Part shown: positions 6,792 through 15,668 of the stretch, piece after piece
Layout: the number at the start of each line of letters is the position of its first letter
Position numbering within the stretch: position 1 is the stretch's first letter
The notes under the pieces: model-generated
Seen by the model: the letters and a program-made list of their open reading frames with translations, nothing else
Told to the model about the DNA's origin: nothing
Databases searched by the model: none
Assembly: GCA_900768505.1 (NCBI GenBank)
Contig: CAAGED010000046.1
Coordinates: forward strand, 1-46,065
Reading direction: 5' to 3'
DNA length: 46,065 nt
Origin: Lentisphaeria bacterium
GTDB lineage: Bacteria; Verrucomicrobiota; Lentisphaeria; Victivallales; Victivallaceae
Position numbers and translations under genes: made by a program

Positions 6792-8234
6792 ATGAGTACC
6801 GATTATAATGTTTATTTGAATCCGTTGACCGATCGTTATGCCAGTGCCGAAATGAGTTTCAACTGGTCTCCCCAAAAAAAACATTCCACCTGGCGTCGGC
6901 TCTGGGTGGCGCTGGCCGAATCGGAACGCGAACTTGGTTTAATGATTACCCAGGCGCAGATTGACCAGATGAAAGCACACCTTGATGATATTGATTTTGA
7001 GGCGGTGAGTGAATTGGAAAAAGAGTTGCGTCATGATGTGATGAGCCATATTCACCACTTCGGCACCCAGTGCCCGGATGCCATGCCGATTATCCATTTG
7101 GGCGCCACCAGTTGTTACGTCACGGATAATACGGAATTAATCCAAATGCGGGACGGCTTGAAACTTATCAAGGTTAAAATGTTGCAGTTGATGCGCCAAT
7201 TAGCGGATTTGGCGTTGAAATATAAAGATTTGCCGACATTGGGTTTCACTCATTATCAGCCGGCGCAGTTGACAACGGTTGGAAAACGTTTCAGCTTGTA
7301 TCTGCAGGATTTTATGTATGATTTTCAGGATCTGGAGGAGCGTTTGAGCAATCTGCCCTTCCGCAGTGTCAAAGGAACCACCGGTACCCAGGCCAGCTTT
7401 ATGGAACTCTTCAACGGGGATGAAACAAAAGTTAAAACGTTGGAGAAAAAGGTGGCTGAACGAATGGGCTTTGAGCACATTGTCGCCGTCAGCGGGCAGA
7501 CTTATACCCGTAAAATTGATTATCGGGTGATGACGGTCCTCTCCGGAATCGCTCAATCCGCTTATAAAATGGCGGGAGATATCCGTTTGCTGGCCAATTT
7601 GCGGGAAATGGAAGAGCCTTTCGGTAAAAAGCAGATTGGCTCCAGTGCCATGGCCTACAAACGTAACCCCATGCGTAGTGAGCGTGTTTGTTCATTGTCT
7701 CGTTATGTGATGAATTTGCCGGGCGATGCGGCGCAGACGTTTTCCACTCAGTGGTTTGAGCGTACGTTGGATGACTCTGCCAACCGCAGGTTGATTTTGC
7801 CGGAGGGTTTTTTGGCGATTGACGTAATTTTGTCATTGCTGATTAACATTACTGACGGCATTCAGATCTGGCCGAACGTAATTGGCCGCCGGGTGGCTTT
7901 TGAATTGCCGTTTATGGCAACTGAAAATATCATGATGGAAGCGGTTAAACGCGGCGGTAACCGCCAGGATTTGCATGAAGCAATCCGGGTTCATTCAATG
8001 GAGGCGGCGCGGGGCATTAAGGAAAAGGGGCGGGAAAATGACTTGATTAGCCGGCTAAAAAATGATCCGTTGTTTTCATCGGTTAAGGCGGATATGGATT
8101 CATTGCTGGATCCCAAGGCATTTGTCGGCCGGGCGCCGGGGCAGGTAGTGGATTTTGTTACGGAGAATATTCAGCCGATTTTGGAAGCAAATAAGGATTT
8201 GCTGGTCAAAGCTGGTGAAGACATTAATGTCTAA
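6792..8234 (+). CDS. purB: Adenylosuccinate lyase
   Basis: Adenylosuccinate lyase acts twice in purine synthesis, splitting SAICAR to AICAR plus fumarate and adenylosuccinate to AMP plus fumarate. The 480-residue protein carries the fumarase/aspartase superfamily signature GSSAMAYKRNPMRSE, the earlier GATSCYVTDN, and the THYQPAQLTT segment bearing the general-acid histidine. Its length and the MAYKRNP form resemble the longer, animal-like ADSL type rather than the roughly 430-residue bacterial type. GGAG lies 8 nt before the ATG, and an extended -10 promoter lies just upstream. It stands alone, away from other purine genes. Confidence 0.97.
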   Translation: MSTDYNVYLNPLTDRYASAEMSFNWSPQKKHSTWRRLWVALAESERELGLMITQAQIDQMKAHLDDIDFEAVSELEKELRHDVMSHIHHFGTQCPDAMPIIHLGATSCYVTDNTELIQMRDGLKLIKVKMLQLMRQLADLALKYKDLPTLGFTHYQPAQLTTVGKRFSLYLQDFMYDFQDLEERLSNLPFRSVKGTTGTQASFMELFNGDETKVKTLEKKVAERMGFEHIVAVSGQTYTRKIDYRVMTVLSGIAQSAYKMAGDIRLLANLREMEEPFGKKQIGSSAMAYKRNPMRSERVCSLSRYVMNLPGDAAQTFSTQWFERTLDDSANRRLILPEGFLAIDVILSLLINITDGIQIWPNVIGRRVAFELPFMATENIMMEAVKRGGNRQDLHEAIRVHSMEAARGIKEKGRENDLISRLKNDPLFSSVKADMDSLLDPKAFVGRAPGQVVDFVTENIQPILEANKDLLVKAGEDINV

Positions 8235-8263
8235 AATGATGTAATTTCTTGCGTAAAGTTGTG

Positions 8264-8313
8264 GTGCGCCGGAAGTGGACAGTCATTTTTTTGAGTGTAA
8301 ATCTCCGGCGCAC
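8264..8313. repeat. Inverted repeat after purB
   Basis: GTGCGCCGGA (8264-8273) pairs with TCCGGCGCAC (8304-8313) around a 30-nt loop. It lies 30 nt past the purB stop. It lacks a U tract after the stem, although seven T's lie in the loop. It may act in mRNA 3'-end processing or as a weak terminator. Confidence 0.5.
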
Positions 8314-8426
8314 ATACCCGTAAAATGGGGTTTATTTAAATTTTTATTTGGGCGTTCGGGAGCCGGTTCGGCGATGAATTATATGGCTCGAATGAGGATA
8401 ATCCGCCGCGTGGCGGGGAGGTGGCA

Positions 8427-8927
8427 ATGATAAAATTTTCGGTTGGTCAGTTGGCCAGGCAGGAGGTTGAGCTTGATGGGCAGGAGCCGGCCGCTTTTTT
8501 GGAGCTTACCGGGAGTGAGATTTACGAGGCGGTATCGCCGGTAAAATATCACTTGCATGGCATGATGATTGGCAGTGACCAGATATTGATTCGTGGCGAA
8601 TGCTCGGTAATGATCAAGGGTATATGTGGCCGTTGTCTCAAGGAGGTGACGCAGACAATTGTAAACCGTGAAATCGAACTCTTTTTTGATGAGGTTGATT
8701 ACCAGGAGCTGGATGTGTCGGAGGATATTCGGGTCGAGATGTTGTTGGTTTTGCCGATTAATATACTTTGTTCGGAAGATTGTCGTGGATTGTGTCCGCA
8801 TTGCGGATGTGATTTGAACGTGGAATCTTGCGATTGCGACGCCAAACAGGAGCTTGTGGAGGGGGAGTCTGATGGCGGAGATGATGCGGAAAATCCTTGG
8901 AATGCATTGGATAATTTGAAGTTGTAA
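8427..8927 (+). CDS. YceD/DUF177 family metal-binding protein
   Basis: A 166-residue DUF177 protein, the family of E. coli YceD, linked in other bacteria to 23S rRNA or ribosomal metabolism. The cysteine motif CGRC in the middle and CSEDCRGLCPHCGCDL toward the end suggest zinc binding, followed by an acidic tail (EGESDGGDDAENPWNAL) typical of the family. The start is the ATG at 8427, with GGGGAGG 5 nt upstream. A small hairpin CCGCC/GGCGG (8403-8416) touches the ribosome-binding site and could modulate translation. In many bacteria this gene is followed by rpmF; no L32-like frame was found in 8928-9097. Confidence 0.88.
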   Translation: MIKFSVGQLARQEVELDGQEPAAFLELTGSEIYEAVSPVKYHLHGMMIGSDQILIRGECSVMIKGICGRCLKEVTQTIVNREIELFFDEVDYQELDVSEDIRVEMLLVLPINILCSEDCRGLCPHCGCDLNVESCDCDAKQELVEGESDGGDDAENPWNALDNLKL

Positions 8928-9097
8928 TTTTTGCCGGCCTAAGACAAAGACGCTTAAAAAAATCTTTAGGTTTTGGGTGTGCAAAATTCCTTGCCGCTGG
9001 TTAAAAAACGCAGGCAGGCGGTGTAATAATTCATATTCATTAAAAAAATGTATTTTATATTTTTTCATTGTTGTAAAAACTGCAAGGCGACTACCTT

Positions 9098-10018
9098 ATG
9101 TCGAAAGAGAAGAAACTTGATGTTCCGGTAATCAAAAAACAATTCTGGAATCGCAAACGAGTGCTGATTATCTTGTTTACGATACTGATTCTTGGCTTTG
9201 CGTCATTTTACGGAGTAAAGAGTATGCTGCTAAAAAATGATGATTTTGTGGTAAATTATGTGGATATAAAAACCCCGAACTGGGTTGGTATGAAACCATT
9301 GCGTATGGTGCTGATTGGCGATTTGCATGTCAGCCCCGGAGAAAAATCGTTGGCAAAATTACGTCGTATTGTCAGTGACGCCAATGCGTTGGATCCGGAT
9401 TTGACGCTACTGCTGGGGGATTATATGAATGGACGGATCAAACACCAGAGTGCGCCGTATGAAATTATCGCCGATGAATTGTCCAAATTGCACGCCAAGC
9501 TGGGTGTTTACGCAGTGATGGGCAATCATGAGGTTTGGCACGGGCAGGAAAAAATTATTGCGGCGTTTGAAAAACACAACATTCCCACGCTGGAGAATAA
9601 ATACATAACTCTAAAATTCCATGGCGAAGAATTTAACCTGGTGGGAGTTTCGGATTACCGCAGTAACCGTCGGGTGATTTGGGAGAAATTCATGCCGCCC
9701 AAAAGCGATAAGCGCCCGATTGTAATGTTTACCCATAATCCGGATATTTTTCCCCAGTTGGATCGCCCGATTGCAGTTTTGTCGGCAGGGCATACCCATG
9801 GCGGTCAGGTGCGTCTGCCGAAGATCGGGCCATTGCTGATTCCGTCCCAATACGGGCGAAAATACGATTACGGCGTCAAGGAGGAGGAGGGCAACCAGAT
9901 GTATATTACTTCCGGAGCCGGGAGCAGCGTTTTTGCGTTGCGCTACAATTGCCCGCAGGAAATTGTTTTGATGACCTTGTCGGCTGAGTCCAAGGATTCA
10001 GGTCGAACAAATAAGTAA
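9098..10018 (+). CDS. Membrane-anchored calcineurin-like metallophosphoesterase (YkuE-like)
   Basis: A 306-residue metallophosphoesterase with a basic N terminus, one membrane segment (about residues 21-40) and an exported catalytic domain. The metal-binding motifs appear in family order: GDLH (74-77), GDY (107-109), GNHE, a later histidine in MFTHNPD, and GHTHGGQ. This order and the segment GPLLIPSQYGRKYDYG resemble the YkuE group, some of which act on lipid-linked phosphates such as UDP-diacylglucosamine. The substrate here is not known. The RBS is poor (GCAAGGCGACTACCTT before the ATG). The kinase gene follows after 53 nt on the same strand. Confidence 0.9.
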   Translation: MSKEKKLDVPVIKKQFWNRKRVLIILFTILILGFASFYGVKSMLLKNDDFVVNYVDIKTPNWVGMKPLRMVLIGDLHVSPGEKSLAKLRRIVSDANALDPDLTLLLGDYMNGRIKHQSAPYEIIADELSKLHAKLGVYAVMGNHEVWHGQEKIIAAFEKHNIPTLENKYITLKFHGEEFNLVGVSDYRSNRRVIWEKFMPPKSDKRPIVMFTHNPDIFPQLDRPIAVLSAGHTHGGQVRLPKIGPLLIPSQYGRKYDYGVKEEEGNQMYITSGAGSSVFALRYNCPQEIVLMTLSAESKDSGRTNK

Positions 10019-10071
10019 TTTTTTTTTAATCCCGCAGTCCCGGCGGTAATTCGGGACGGAGTTGGCGGACC

Positions 10072-12429
10072 ATGAAGTTTCAGTGCCAGTTTTGTCATTC
10101 AATATTGGAGAGCGGCGGCGAGCCGGGCAGTCAGGTGCGATGTTCAAATTGCGGGCGGCACGGAATTGTACCGGTGTCGAACTTGGAGCCGGGGTGTGTG
10201 ATTGGCGATTTTATTCTGGAGTGCAAAATCGGACAGGGAAGCAGTGGAATTGTTTTTCGGGCATTGCAGATTTCATTGAATCGTCCGGTAGCGCTCAAGG
10301 TGTTGCGCGATACGCTGGTGAATCGCGAGGAGTTGGAGTTTTTTCTCCGGGAGGCACGTTCGGCTGCCGCTATCAATCATGTGAATATTGTGCAGTCTTA
10401 TGCGGTTGGCGAAGATGACGGAATATTTTATTTGGCGATGAATTTTATTGATGGTGAGAGTTTGCGGGCGCGTTTGGAGCGTATCGGCCATTTTGAGGTG
10501 GATGAGGCACTGCACATAATTCAGCAAATGGCAGAGGCGTTGAGCTACGCCTGGGAGATGGCGGGGATTATTCATCGGGATGTGAAGCCGGATAATGTGA
10601 TGATCACTAATGACGGAATTGTGAAGCTGACGGATTTGGGGTTGGCGGTTTCGGAAAAAAGTCCCTACCGGCATGATGTTTCCGGCAGCCCGGCTTACAT
10701 GAGCCCGGAGCAGTTTGCCGGCGGCGAAATCACCATTTGCAGCGATATGTATTCGCTTGGAATAATTTTATTTCAACTGCTGAGCGGCAAGTTGCCTTTT
10801 GAAAGCAAGGATATTGGTGAATTGGCCATGCAGCATTTTCATGGCGACGTGCCGGATTTGAACCGAATGGATGCTCAAATACCCAAAATTGTGGCCAATT
10901 TTGTCAATCGTCTGCTGGATAAATTTCCAGACGGACGTTTTCGGGGATATGATGAACTTCTGCATGAAATTTGGCAGATTCGGCAGCAGACTGCTCCAGT
11001 ATCCGAAATGGTGCAGTCGGTGCATACCGTATCCATCAATCGTCTGGATTATCGGGCGATGCAGAAGCGGCGGCAGGAAAAACATGAAGAGAACAAAAAT
11101 GCCTACTTGAAAACCAACCGCAATATTGATATAAATATGGAATTGGCCAAGTTGCGTCAGCGAACCGCAGCAATTCAGTCGCTGCCGGAGGGCAAACTTG
11201 AAATTCCTCAGTCGTTGTCTGCGGAGTTGGATGAGATGATTGCGGATGAAGAGGTGCGGCGCAGTAAGTTCAATGGCTGGAAATATTTGTTTTTTATCTG
11301 GTTTATTTTTTCAATCATCAGTTTTTGGGGAATTAATCGGTATGATTTGATAAATCACAATGCGTTTTTTAATTTATTGAATGAATTCATGCGCGGTTCC
11401 ACTTTCAAGCGGCCGGATAATTTCGCTCAGCGTGAGCAAATGGAGGCACGTTTAGCGGAATTGGAGAAAAAAATCAATGATAATTCCACATATAGTGATT
11501 TATTGGAAGTTGAGTTGGGCGCGCTGCAGAAGAATGCGCTTTTCTCCGCCAATGGCACGGTGCAGGATAAAATGTTTTTCTGGCGGCTGACGGCGTTGCG
11601 TTATTTGCTGAATCTGCAGCAGCGGGCCGGAGAGATTGGAGAGCTGAAAGAGAATATTGCCGAATTAAATACGCAGATTAACAAGCTTAACGAAATGCGT
11701 CAGTCGGACGATTCGTATTCCAAGACATTGCAGGATCTGCATGATCAGCAAATCAGCGACTTGCGTTTGGAGCGGGATAATTACTGGAATAAGTTGCAGG
11801 ATGCCGCCGACAAGATGGGGAATTTTGACCAGTTGTATTTTGATTTGTTAAATTTACAACTTTACAAATTGTTGCGAAATTATGATTTTGCGGCGGCTGA
11901 ATTGTTGGTGCGGCAGCGCTTGGATTCCTCCGTGCCCGGAGTTCGCAGCAAATTGGGCGAATATCAGGCTTATGTCGGTCATTTAAAAGAATTAAATGAT
12001 TTTATCAACGGTCGTTCCGGCGGCTTGGCTGGGCGTTCCATGGGATATGGCAAAGTGGTGACCAGCTTTGACGGCGAGAATATTTACTTTAAAAATGACA
12101 GCAACACCATTGCCAAAAAGGGGATATATGCTTTGGATTTGGAAGAGTTGTCCGGGTTGGTGCGTGATTCCGCATTGGCATATTATAAGCAGAATATTCC
12201 GCAGTTGGCGGCGGATTATGCATTTTTGTGCCGCAATTATGATTCAAGATCAATTTTGAATTGCATGGATTCCATAACTGCGGATATGATTGAGTCATTG
12301 CTACGCAACGATATTTACGAAATCAATGCTACGGCGGGAAATTCCGCTGGCAATGAGCGGGCGAGAAATATGCGGACTCGGCTGTTGAATACATATTTGG
12401 GCGATAAATTACTCAAGAGTTTGAATTGA
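10072..12429 (+). CDS. Ser/Thr protein kinase with N-terminal zinc ribbon
   Basis: A 785-residue Hanks-type kinase. Residues 1-30 form a zinc ribbon (CQFC at 5-8, CSNC at 24-27). The kinase domain has a glycine loop (GQGSSG, 54-59), Lys76, Glu94, the catalytic HRDVKPDN with Asp170, and SPAYMSPEQ in the activation segment. The metal-binding motif reads DLG (Asp188) instead of DFG, which still permits activity. One membrane helix lies at about 405-424, so the kinase is cytosolic. The roughly 360-residue exported part is largely coiled coil with heptad-like Leu/Glu/Gln and ends in a helical domain. It is probably a sensor kinase of cell-surface state. It is the first gene of a plus-strand run with the epimerase and cmo genes. 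Confidence 0.92.
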   Translation: MKFQCQFCHSILESGGEPGSQVRCSNCGRHGIVPVSNLEPGCVIGDFILECKIGQGSSGIVFRALQISLNRPVALKVLRDTLVNREELEFFLREARSAAAINHVNIVQSYAVGEDDGIFYLAMNFIDGESLRARLERIGHFEVDEALHIIQQMAEALSYAWEMAGIIHRDVKPDNVMITNDGIVKLTDLGLAVSEKSPYRHDVSGSPAYMSPEQFAGGEITICSDMYSLGIILFQLLSGKLPFESKDIGELAMQHFHGDVPDLNRMDAQIPKIVANFVNRLLDKFPDGRFRGYDELLHEIWQIRQQTAPVSEMVQSVHTVSINRLDYRAMQKRRQEKHEENKNAYLKTNRNIDINMELAKLRQRTAAIQSLPEGKLEIPQSLSAELDEMIADEEVRRSKFNGWKYLFFIWFIFSIISFWGINRYDLINHNAFFNLLNEFMRGSTFKRPDNFAQREQMEARLAELEKKINDNSTYSDLLEVELGALQKNALFSANGTVQDKMFFWRLTALRYLLNLQQRAGEIGELKENIAELNTQINKLNEMRQSDDSYSKTLQDLHDQQISDLRLERDNYWNKLQDAADKMGNFDQLYFDLLNLQLYKLLRNYDFAAAELLVRQRLDSSVPGVRSKLGEYQAYVGHLKELNDFINGRSGGLAGRSMGYGKVVTSFDGENIYFKNDSNTIAKKGIYALDLEELSGLVRDSALAYYKQNIPQLAADYAFLCRNYDSRSILNCMDSITADMIESLLRNDIYEINATAGNSAGNERARNMRTRLLNTYLGDKLLKSLN

Positions 12430-12451
12430 TTTTGAAAAAAAGGAGTTGAGT

Positions 12452-13675
12452 ATGAAAAAGCAGGAGTTGTTGCAGTCGTTGAAGCGTAATATTGCCTGGT
12501 TTGAAAATTCCGGAATTATGATTCCGGCTGATGGCTCTTGGGGGGTAGCGGAACGGATTTTTTGCGTTGGCGATCCCGAATTGCGAAAACGGGTGCAAGA
12601 GAGTTTTGGCGCATTTTCCGAATACGGACGATATTCCGTAATCGAAGCCCGCCGGGCGGATTGTAATTTTGAGGCCGCATTGATGTATCTGCTGGCGGCA
12701 AAAGTGGATAATTCCGGCAAATGCCGTCAGACGGCAGAAAATATTCTGGCATTTCTGTACAACCGCAGCGGATTGCTAAATCGTGGCGCCATGGGCGGCG
12801 ATGCGCCGCTGGAGGCGTGGAATTGGTCACATCCGGCGTGGATAAAAAATTTGTGGTTTGATGACAATTCCTGGGCGCTGACGATTCCGCTGCTGATTGG
12901 GCGGCTGGATAAAAATTTGGCGGAGCAATTTGAGATGCGCCGTCATGCGGCTGGTTTGGCTGAAGTATTGAGCGTGGCGTTCAACCGGGCATTTCACAAT
13001 GACAAGGCCATTAATCCGGATTGTTATGACCCGGAGGGGGTGTGGAAGGGACGTCCGTTTTTGCCCCATTGGGGCGGATTGGTCTGCATGGCGTTGAGTT
13101 TGGCGGCGGCAGAGGGGGTGTTGCCGTTGGATAAGCAGGCAATTATTCTGGAATATCATCATTTTTTGAAAGAAAAAATTGACACTTTCAATGCCAGCGA
13201 ATTGGCTTATACGTTGATGAGTTCCTGCGTTGGAGCGACCGCATTTGAAGATAAAATTTTTCACGAGGTGGCTGATTTAGCGGCAGAGCGGATTTTTCGT
13301 CGTATGCAGCCAGGCGGCAATATCCCGGCGGAACACTACGAAGCACCGACTGGACCAAATTTGGTGGATACGATTTATACGGTAAATTGGATGCTGCTGG
13401 CGCTGCAGAATTATATGGTTCTGCGTCCGGCTGCTGAAAACAAAGAGCGTTTCGAAAAGGTGCTGCAGTTGGTTTGCTCGATTCAGGACGATTGCGATGA
13501 TGTGGTATTCAATGGCTGCTGGCGCGGAATGTATGACTTGGAAACCAAATCATGGGGCGGCGGCGATTGTTACGAAGGGGGCAGCGGCAGTATATACAGC
13601 GGCTGGACTAATGCACCGATTTCAATTGCGATTTGCGGCGCATTGCTGAATAAAAATGTATTTATGGAAAAATAA
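12452..13675 (+). CDS. Alpha/alpha-toroid (six-hairpin glycosidase-like) protein of unknown function
   Basis: A 407-residue protein rich in helix pairs, with aromatic and acidic clusters typical of (alpha/alpha) toroid carbohydrate enzymes (SHPAWIKNLWFDDNSW, WKGRPFLPHWGG, and a C-terminal GGGDCYEGGSGSIYSGW). No catalytic signature was recognised; glycoside hydrolase, lyase or isomerase roles are all possible. No signal peptide is seen. The ATG at 12452 is preferred because AGGAG (12441-12445) is 6 nt upstream. It follows the kinase gene by 22 nt and precedes an AGE-family epimerase by 35 nt, so the pair may act on the same sugar. Confidence 0.65.
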   Translation: MKKQELLQSLKRNIAWFENSGIMIPADGSWGVAERIFCVGDPELRKRVQESFGAFSEYGRYSVIEARRADCNFEAALMYLLAAKVDNSGKCRQTAENILAFLYNRSGLLNRGAMGGDAPLEAWNWSHPAWIKNLWFDDNSWALTIPLLIGRLDKNLAEQFEMRRHAAGLAEVLSVAFNRAFHNDKAINPDCYDPEGVWKGRPFLPHWGGLVCMALSLAAAEGVLPLDKQAIILEYHHFLKEKIDTFNASELAYTLMSSCVGATAFEDKIFHEVADLAAERIFRRMQPGGNIPAEHYEAPTGPNLVDTIYTVNWMLLALQNYMVLRPAAENKERFEKVLQLVCSIQDDCDDVVFNGCWRGMYDLETKSWGGGDCYEGGSGSIYSGWTNAPISIAICGALLNKNVFMEK

Positions 13676-13710
13676 AAATTGGTTTGCTCAAAAAAAGGAG
13701 TTTCCCGGTT

Positions 13711-14901
13711 ATGAAATTGGATATTGCAGCGACCCGTAAGCGTTATGAGGATTGTTTGCTTAACGATGTGGTGCCATTTTGGGTTGAACATTGCCAGGAC
13801 AGGGAGTTCGGCGGATATTTCACCATGCTGGATCGGGATGGATCGACCTACGATACCACCAAATACATGTGGATGCAGTGGCGGATTGTTTACCTCTTTT
13901 CAATGCTCTACTGCAGTAAATATTCCAAGGCTGAATATTTGGATATTGCCCGGCAGGGTTTTGATTTTCTAACGGAATACGGTCGTTTGGCGGATGGCAG
14001 TTATTATTTTGCACTGAACCGTCAAGGGGAGCCGGCAATGGCGCCGTACAGTATTTTTTCGGATTGTTTTGCGGCCATGGGGGCGGCGGCGCTCTACAAG
14101 GCGACGCAGTTGGAGAAGTATCGTCTGGAAGCCGATTCAGCCATGAAAAGTTATATTTCCCGGCTGGACAATCCCAAGCGGCAGTGGGAAAAGTCCATGC
14201 CGGGGCGAGCCAAGTATCTTTCGTTGGGCAATTATATGATTTTGGCCAATTTGGGCAGTGTCATGCACGATTGCCTGGGAACGACGGAGTATGATCATGA
14301 GAGCGATTTTGCAGTTCGTACGGTGATGGATAAATTTTGGAATCCGGAGTTGAATGTGATGTTTGAAAATGTCCGCCCGGACGGCAGTTTCGACTTGGAA
14401 TCCTGCGAAGGACGCTTCACCAATCCGGGGCATGGTTTGGAGTCCATGTGGTTTGTCCTGCAGTATGCAGAACGGATTGGTGATGAAAAATTAAAAGCGC
14501 GCGCCTGCGAATATATTGATGGATTGATTAATTTCGGCTGGGATAAAACCTTTGGCGGTATCTACTACTTCATGGATGCCCTGGGCAAGCCCCATCTGGA
14601 GCTGCAGCACGATATGAAATTGTGGTGGGTGCACAATGAGGCATTAATTGCATCGCTTTACGCCTACCGGCTCAGCGGGGATGAGAAGTTTGCGCAATAT
14701 TTCCAGCAGATTGACCAGTGGAGTTTTGCTCACTTCCCTGATCCGGAGTATGGCGAATGGTTTGCCTACCTGAATCGGCGCGGCGAGCCGACCCATCTGC
14801 TCAAGGGCGGTAAGTGGAAAACATTTTTTCACCTGCCACGCTGTCTGATGATGGTGATTGACCAGTTGGATAAAATTTCCGCCTCCGGAGTTGACCGATG
14901 A
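13711..14901 (+). CDS. N-acylglucosamine 2-epimerase (AGE) family protein
   Basis: A 396-residue AGE/cellobiose 2-epimerase superfamily member, an (alpha/alpha)6 barrel that interconverts the C2 configuration of GlcNAc/ManNAc or of glucose- and mannose-type sugars. Recognisable are GGYFTMLDRDG near the N terminus, KYMWMQWR, the histidine segment NPGHGLESMWF, the mid-late WWVHNEALIA, and the C-terminal WKTFFHLPRC, whose histidines correspond to the catalytic pair. The ATG at 13711 has AGGAG 10 nt upstream (13696-13700). The gene ends in a 4-nt overlap (ATGA) with cmoA. It could be a GlcNAc, cellobiose or mannose epimerase. Confidence 0.9.
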   Translation: MKLDIAATRKRYEDCLLNDVVPFWVEHCQDREFGGYFTMLDRDGSTYDTTKYMWMQWRIVYLFSMLYCSKYSKAEYLDIARQGFDFLTEYGRLADGSYYFALNRQGEPAMAPYSIFSDCFAAMGAAALYKATQLEKYRLEADSAMKSYISRLDNPKRQWEKSMPGRAKYLSLGNYMILANLGSVMHDCLGTTEYDHESDFAVRTVMDKFWNPELNVMFENVRPDGSFDLESCEGRFTNPGHGLESMWFVLQYAERIGDEKLKARACEYIDGLINFGWDKTFGGIYYFMDALGKPHLELQHDMKLWWVHNEALIASLYAYRLSGDEKFAQYFQQIDQWSFAHFPDPEYGEWFAYLNRRGEPTHLLKGGKWKTFFHLPRCLMMVIDQLDKISASGVDR

Positions 14902-15668
14902 GTGAGCAGGAGAGAACAAATCCAACGTCGGATGTAAAATCCGGCGGCGAAGACAAAGTTTTTGAGAGTCGCACCTTTCCGGGAGGGTTCAAATTTGACC
15001 GTTCGGTGGCGGGTGTATTTGAAAATATGCTGCTGCGTTCGGTTCCCGGTTATGAAAATATTATTGCAATGAGCGGTTTTTTAGCCGGAAAATATGCTCA
15101 GGCAGGGAGAAATTATTATGATTTAGGGTGTTCACTGGGAGCGACTGCCCTGGCGATGCAGCGCAATATTGCGGCGGAAAATTGTTGCATTTATGCCGTG
15201 GATAACTCATTGCCGATGATTGAACGTTGTCGGGAGATTGTGGCTATGGAGCCGGAACATCCGGCGCAACTTGAGGTGCTTTGCGCGGACATTAATGAAA
15301 TTAAGTTTGCCAATAATGCCATGACCGCGATAAATTTCACATTGCAGTTTATTGCGCCGGAGTTGCGGGCGGGGCTGCTGAAAAAAATTTATGATTCCAT
15401 GGTGCCGGGTGGAGTGCTGGTGCTCTCCGAAAAAATTAAATTGGAAGATTCTGTGGAAAATGATTTTTTTGTGGAGATTTACCATCAGTGGAAGATTGGT
15501 AATGGATACTCCAGGCGGGAGGTGGAGCGTAAGCGGGAGGCATTGGAAAATGTATTGATTCCAGATACCGTATCCGGGCATCGACAGCGTTTGGAGATGG
15601 TGGGATTCAGTCATTTTTCCGTCTGGTTTCAGTGTTTTAATTTTGTTTCAATGGTTGCGTTTAAATGA
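14898..15668 (+). CDS. cmoA: Carboxy-S-adenosyl-L-methionine synthase
   Basis: CmoA makes carboxy-SAM from SAM and prephenate, the donor that CmoB uses to modify tRNA wobble uridine 34. The 256-residue protein carries the CmoA pattern: the N-terminal FDRSVAGVFENMLLRSVPGY, the SAM-binding YDLGCSLGAT, YAVDNSLPMIERC, NFTLQF, and the C-terminal basic SRREVERKREALENVLIPDT. It overlaps the epimerase gene upstream and cmoB downstream by 4 nt each (ATGA), so translation of the three is probably coupled. The pair with cmoB makes the assignment firm. Confidence 0.96.
   Translation: MSEQERTNPTSDVKSGGEDKVFESRTFPGGFKFDRSVAGVFENMLLRSVPGYENIIAMSGFLAGKYAQAGRNYYDLGCSLGATALAMQRNIAAENCCIYAVDNSLPMIERCREIVAMEPEHPAQLEVLCADINEIKFANNAMTAINFTLQFIAPELRAGLLKKIYDSMVPGGVLVLSEKIKLEDSVENDFFVEIYHQWKIGNGYSRREVERKREALENVLIPDTVSGHRQRLEMVGFSHFSVWFQCFNFVSMVAFK

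Noticed and set aside
8304..8426. Riboswitch upstream of the YceD gene
   Set aside because: Only short hairpins are present and no conserved aptamer sequence was recognised.
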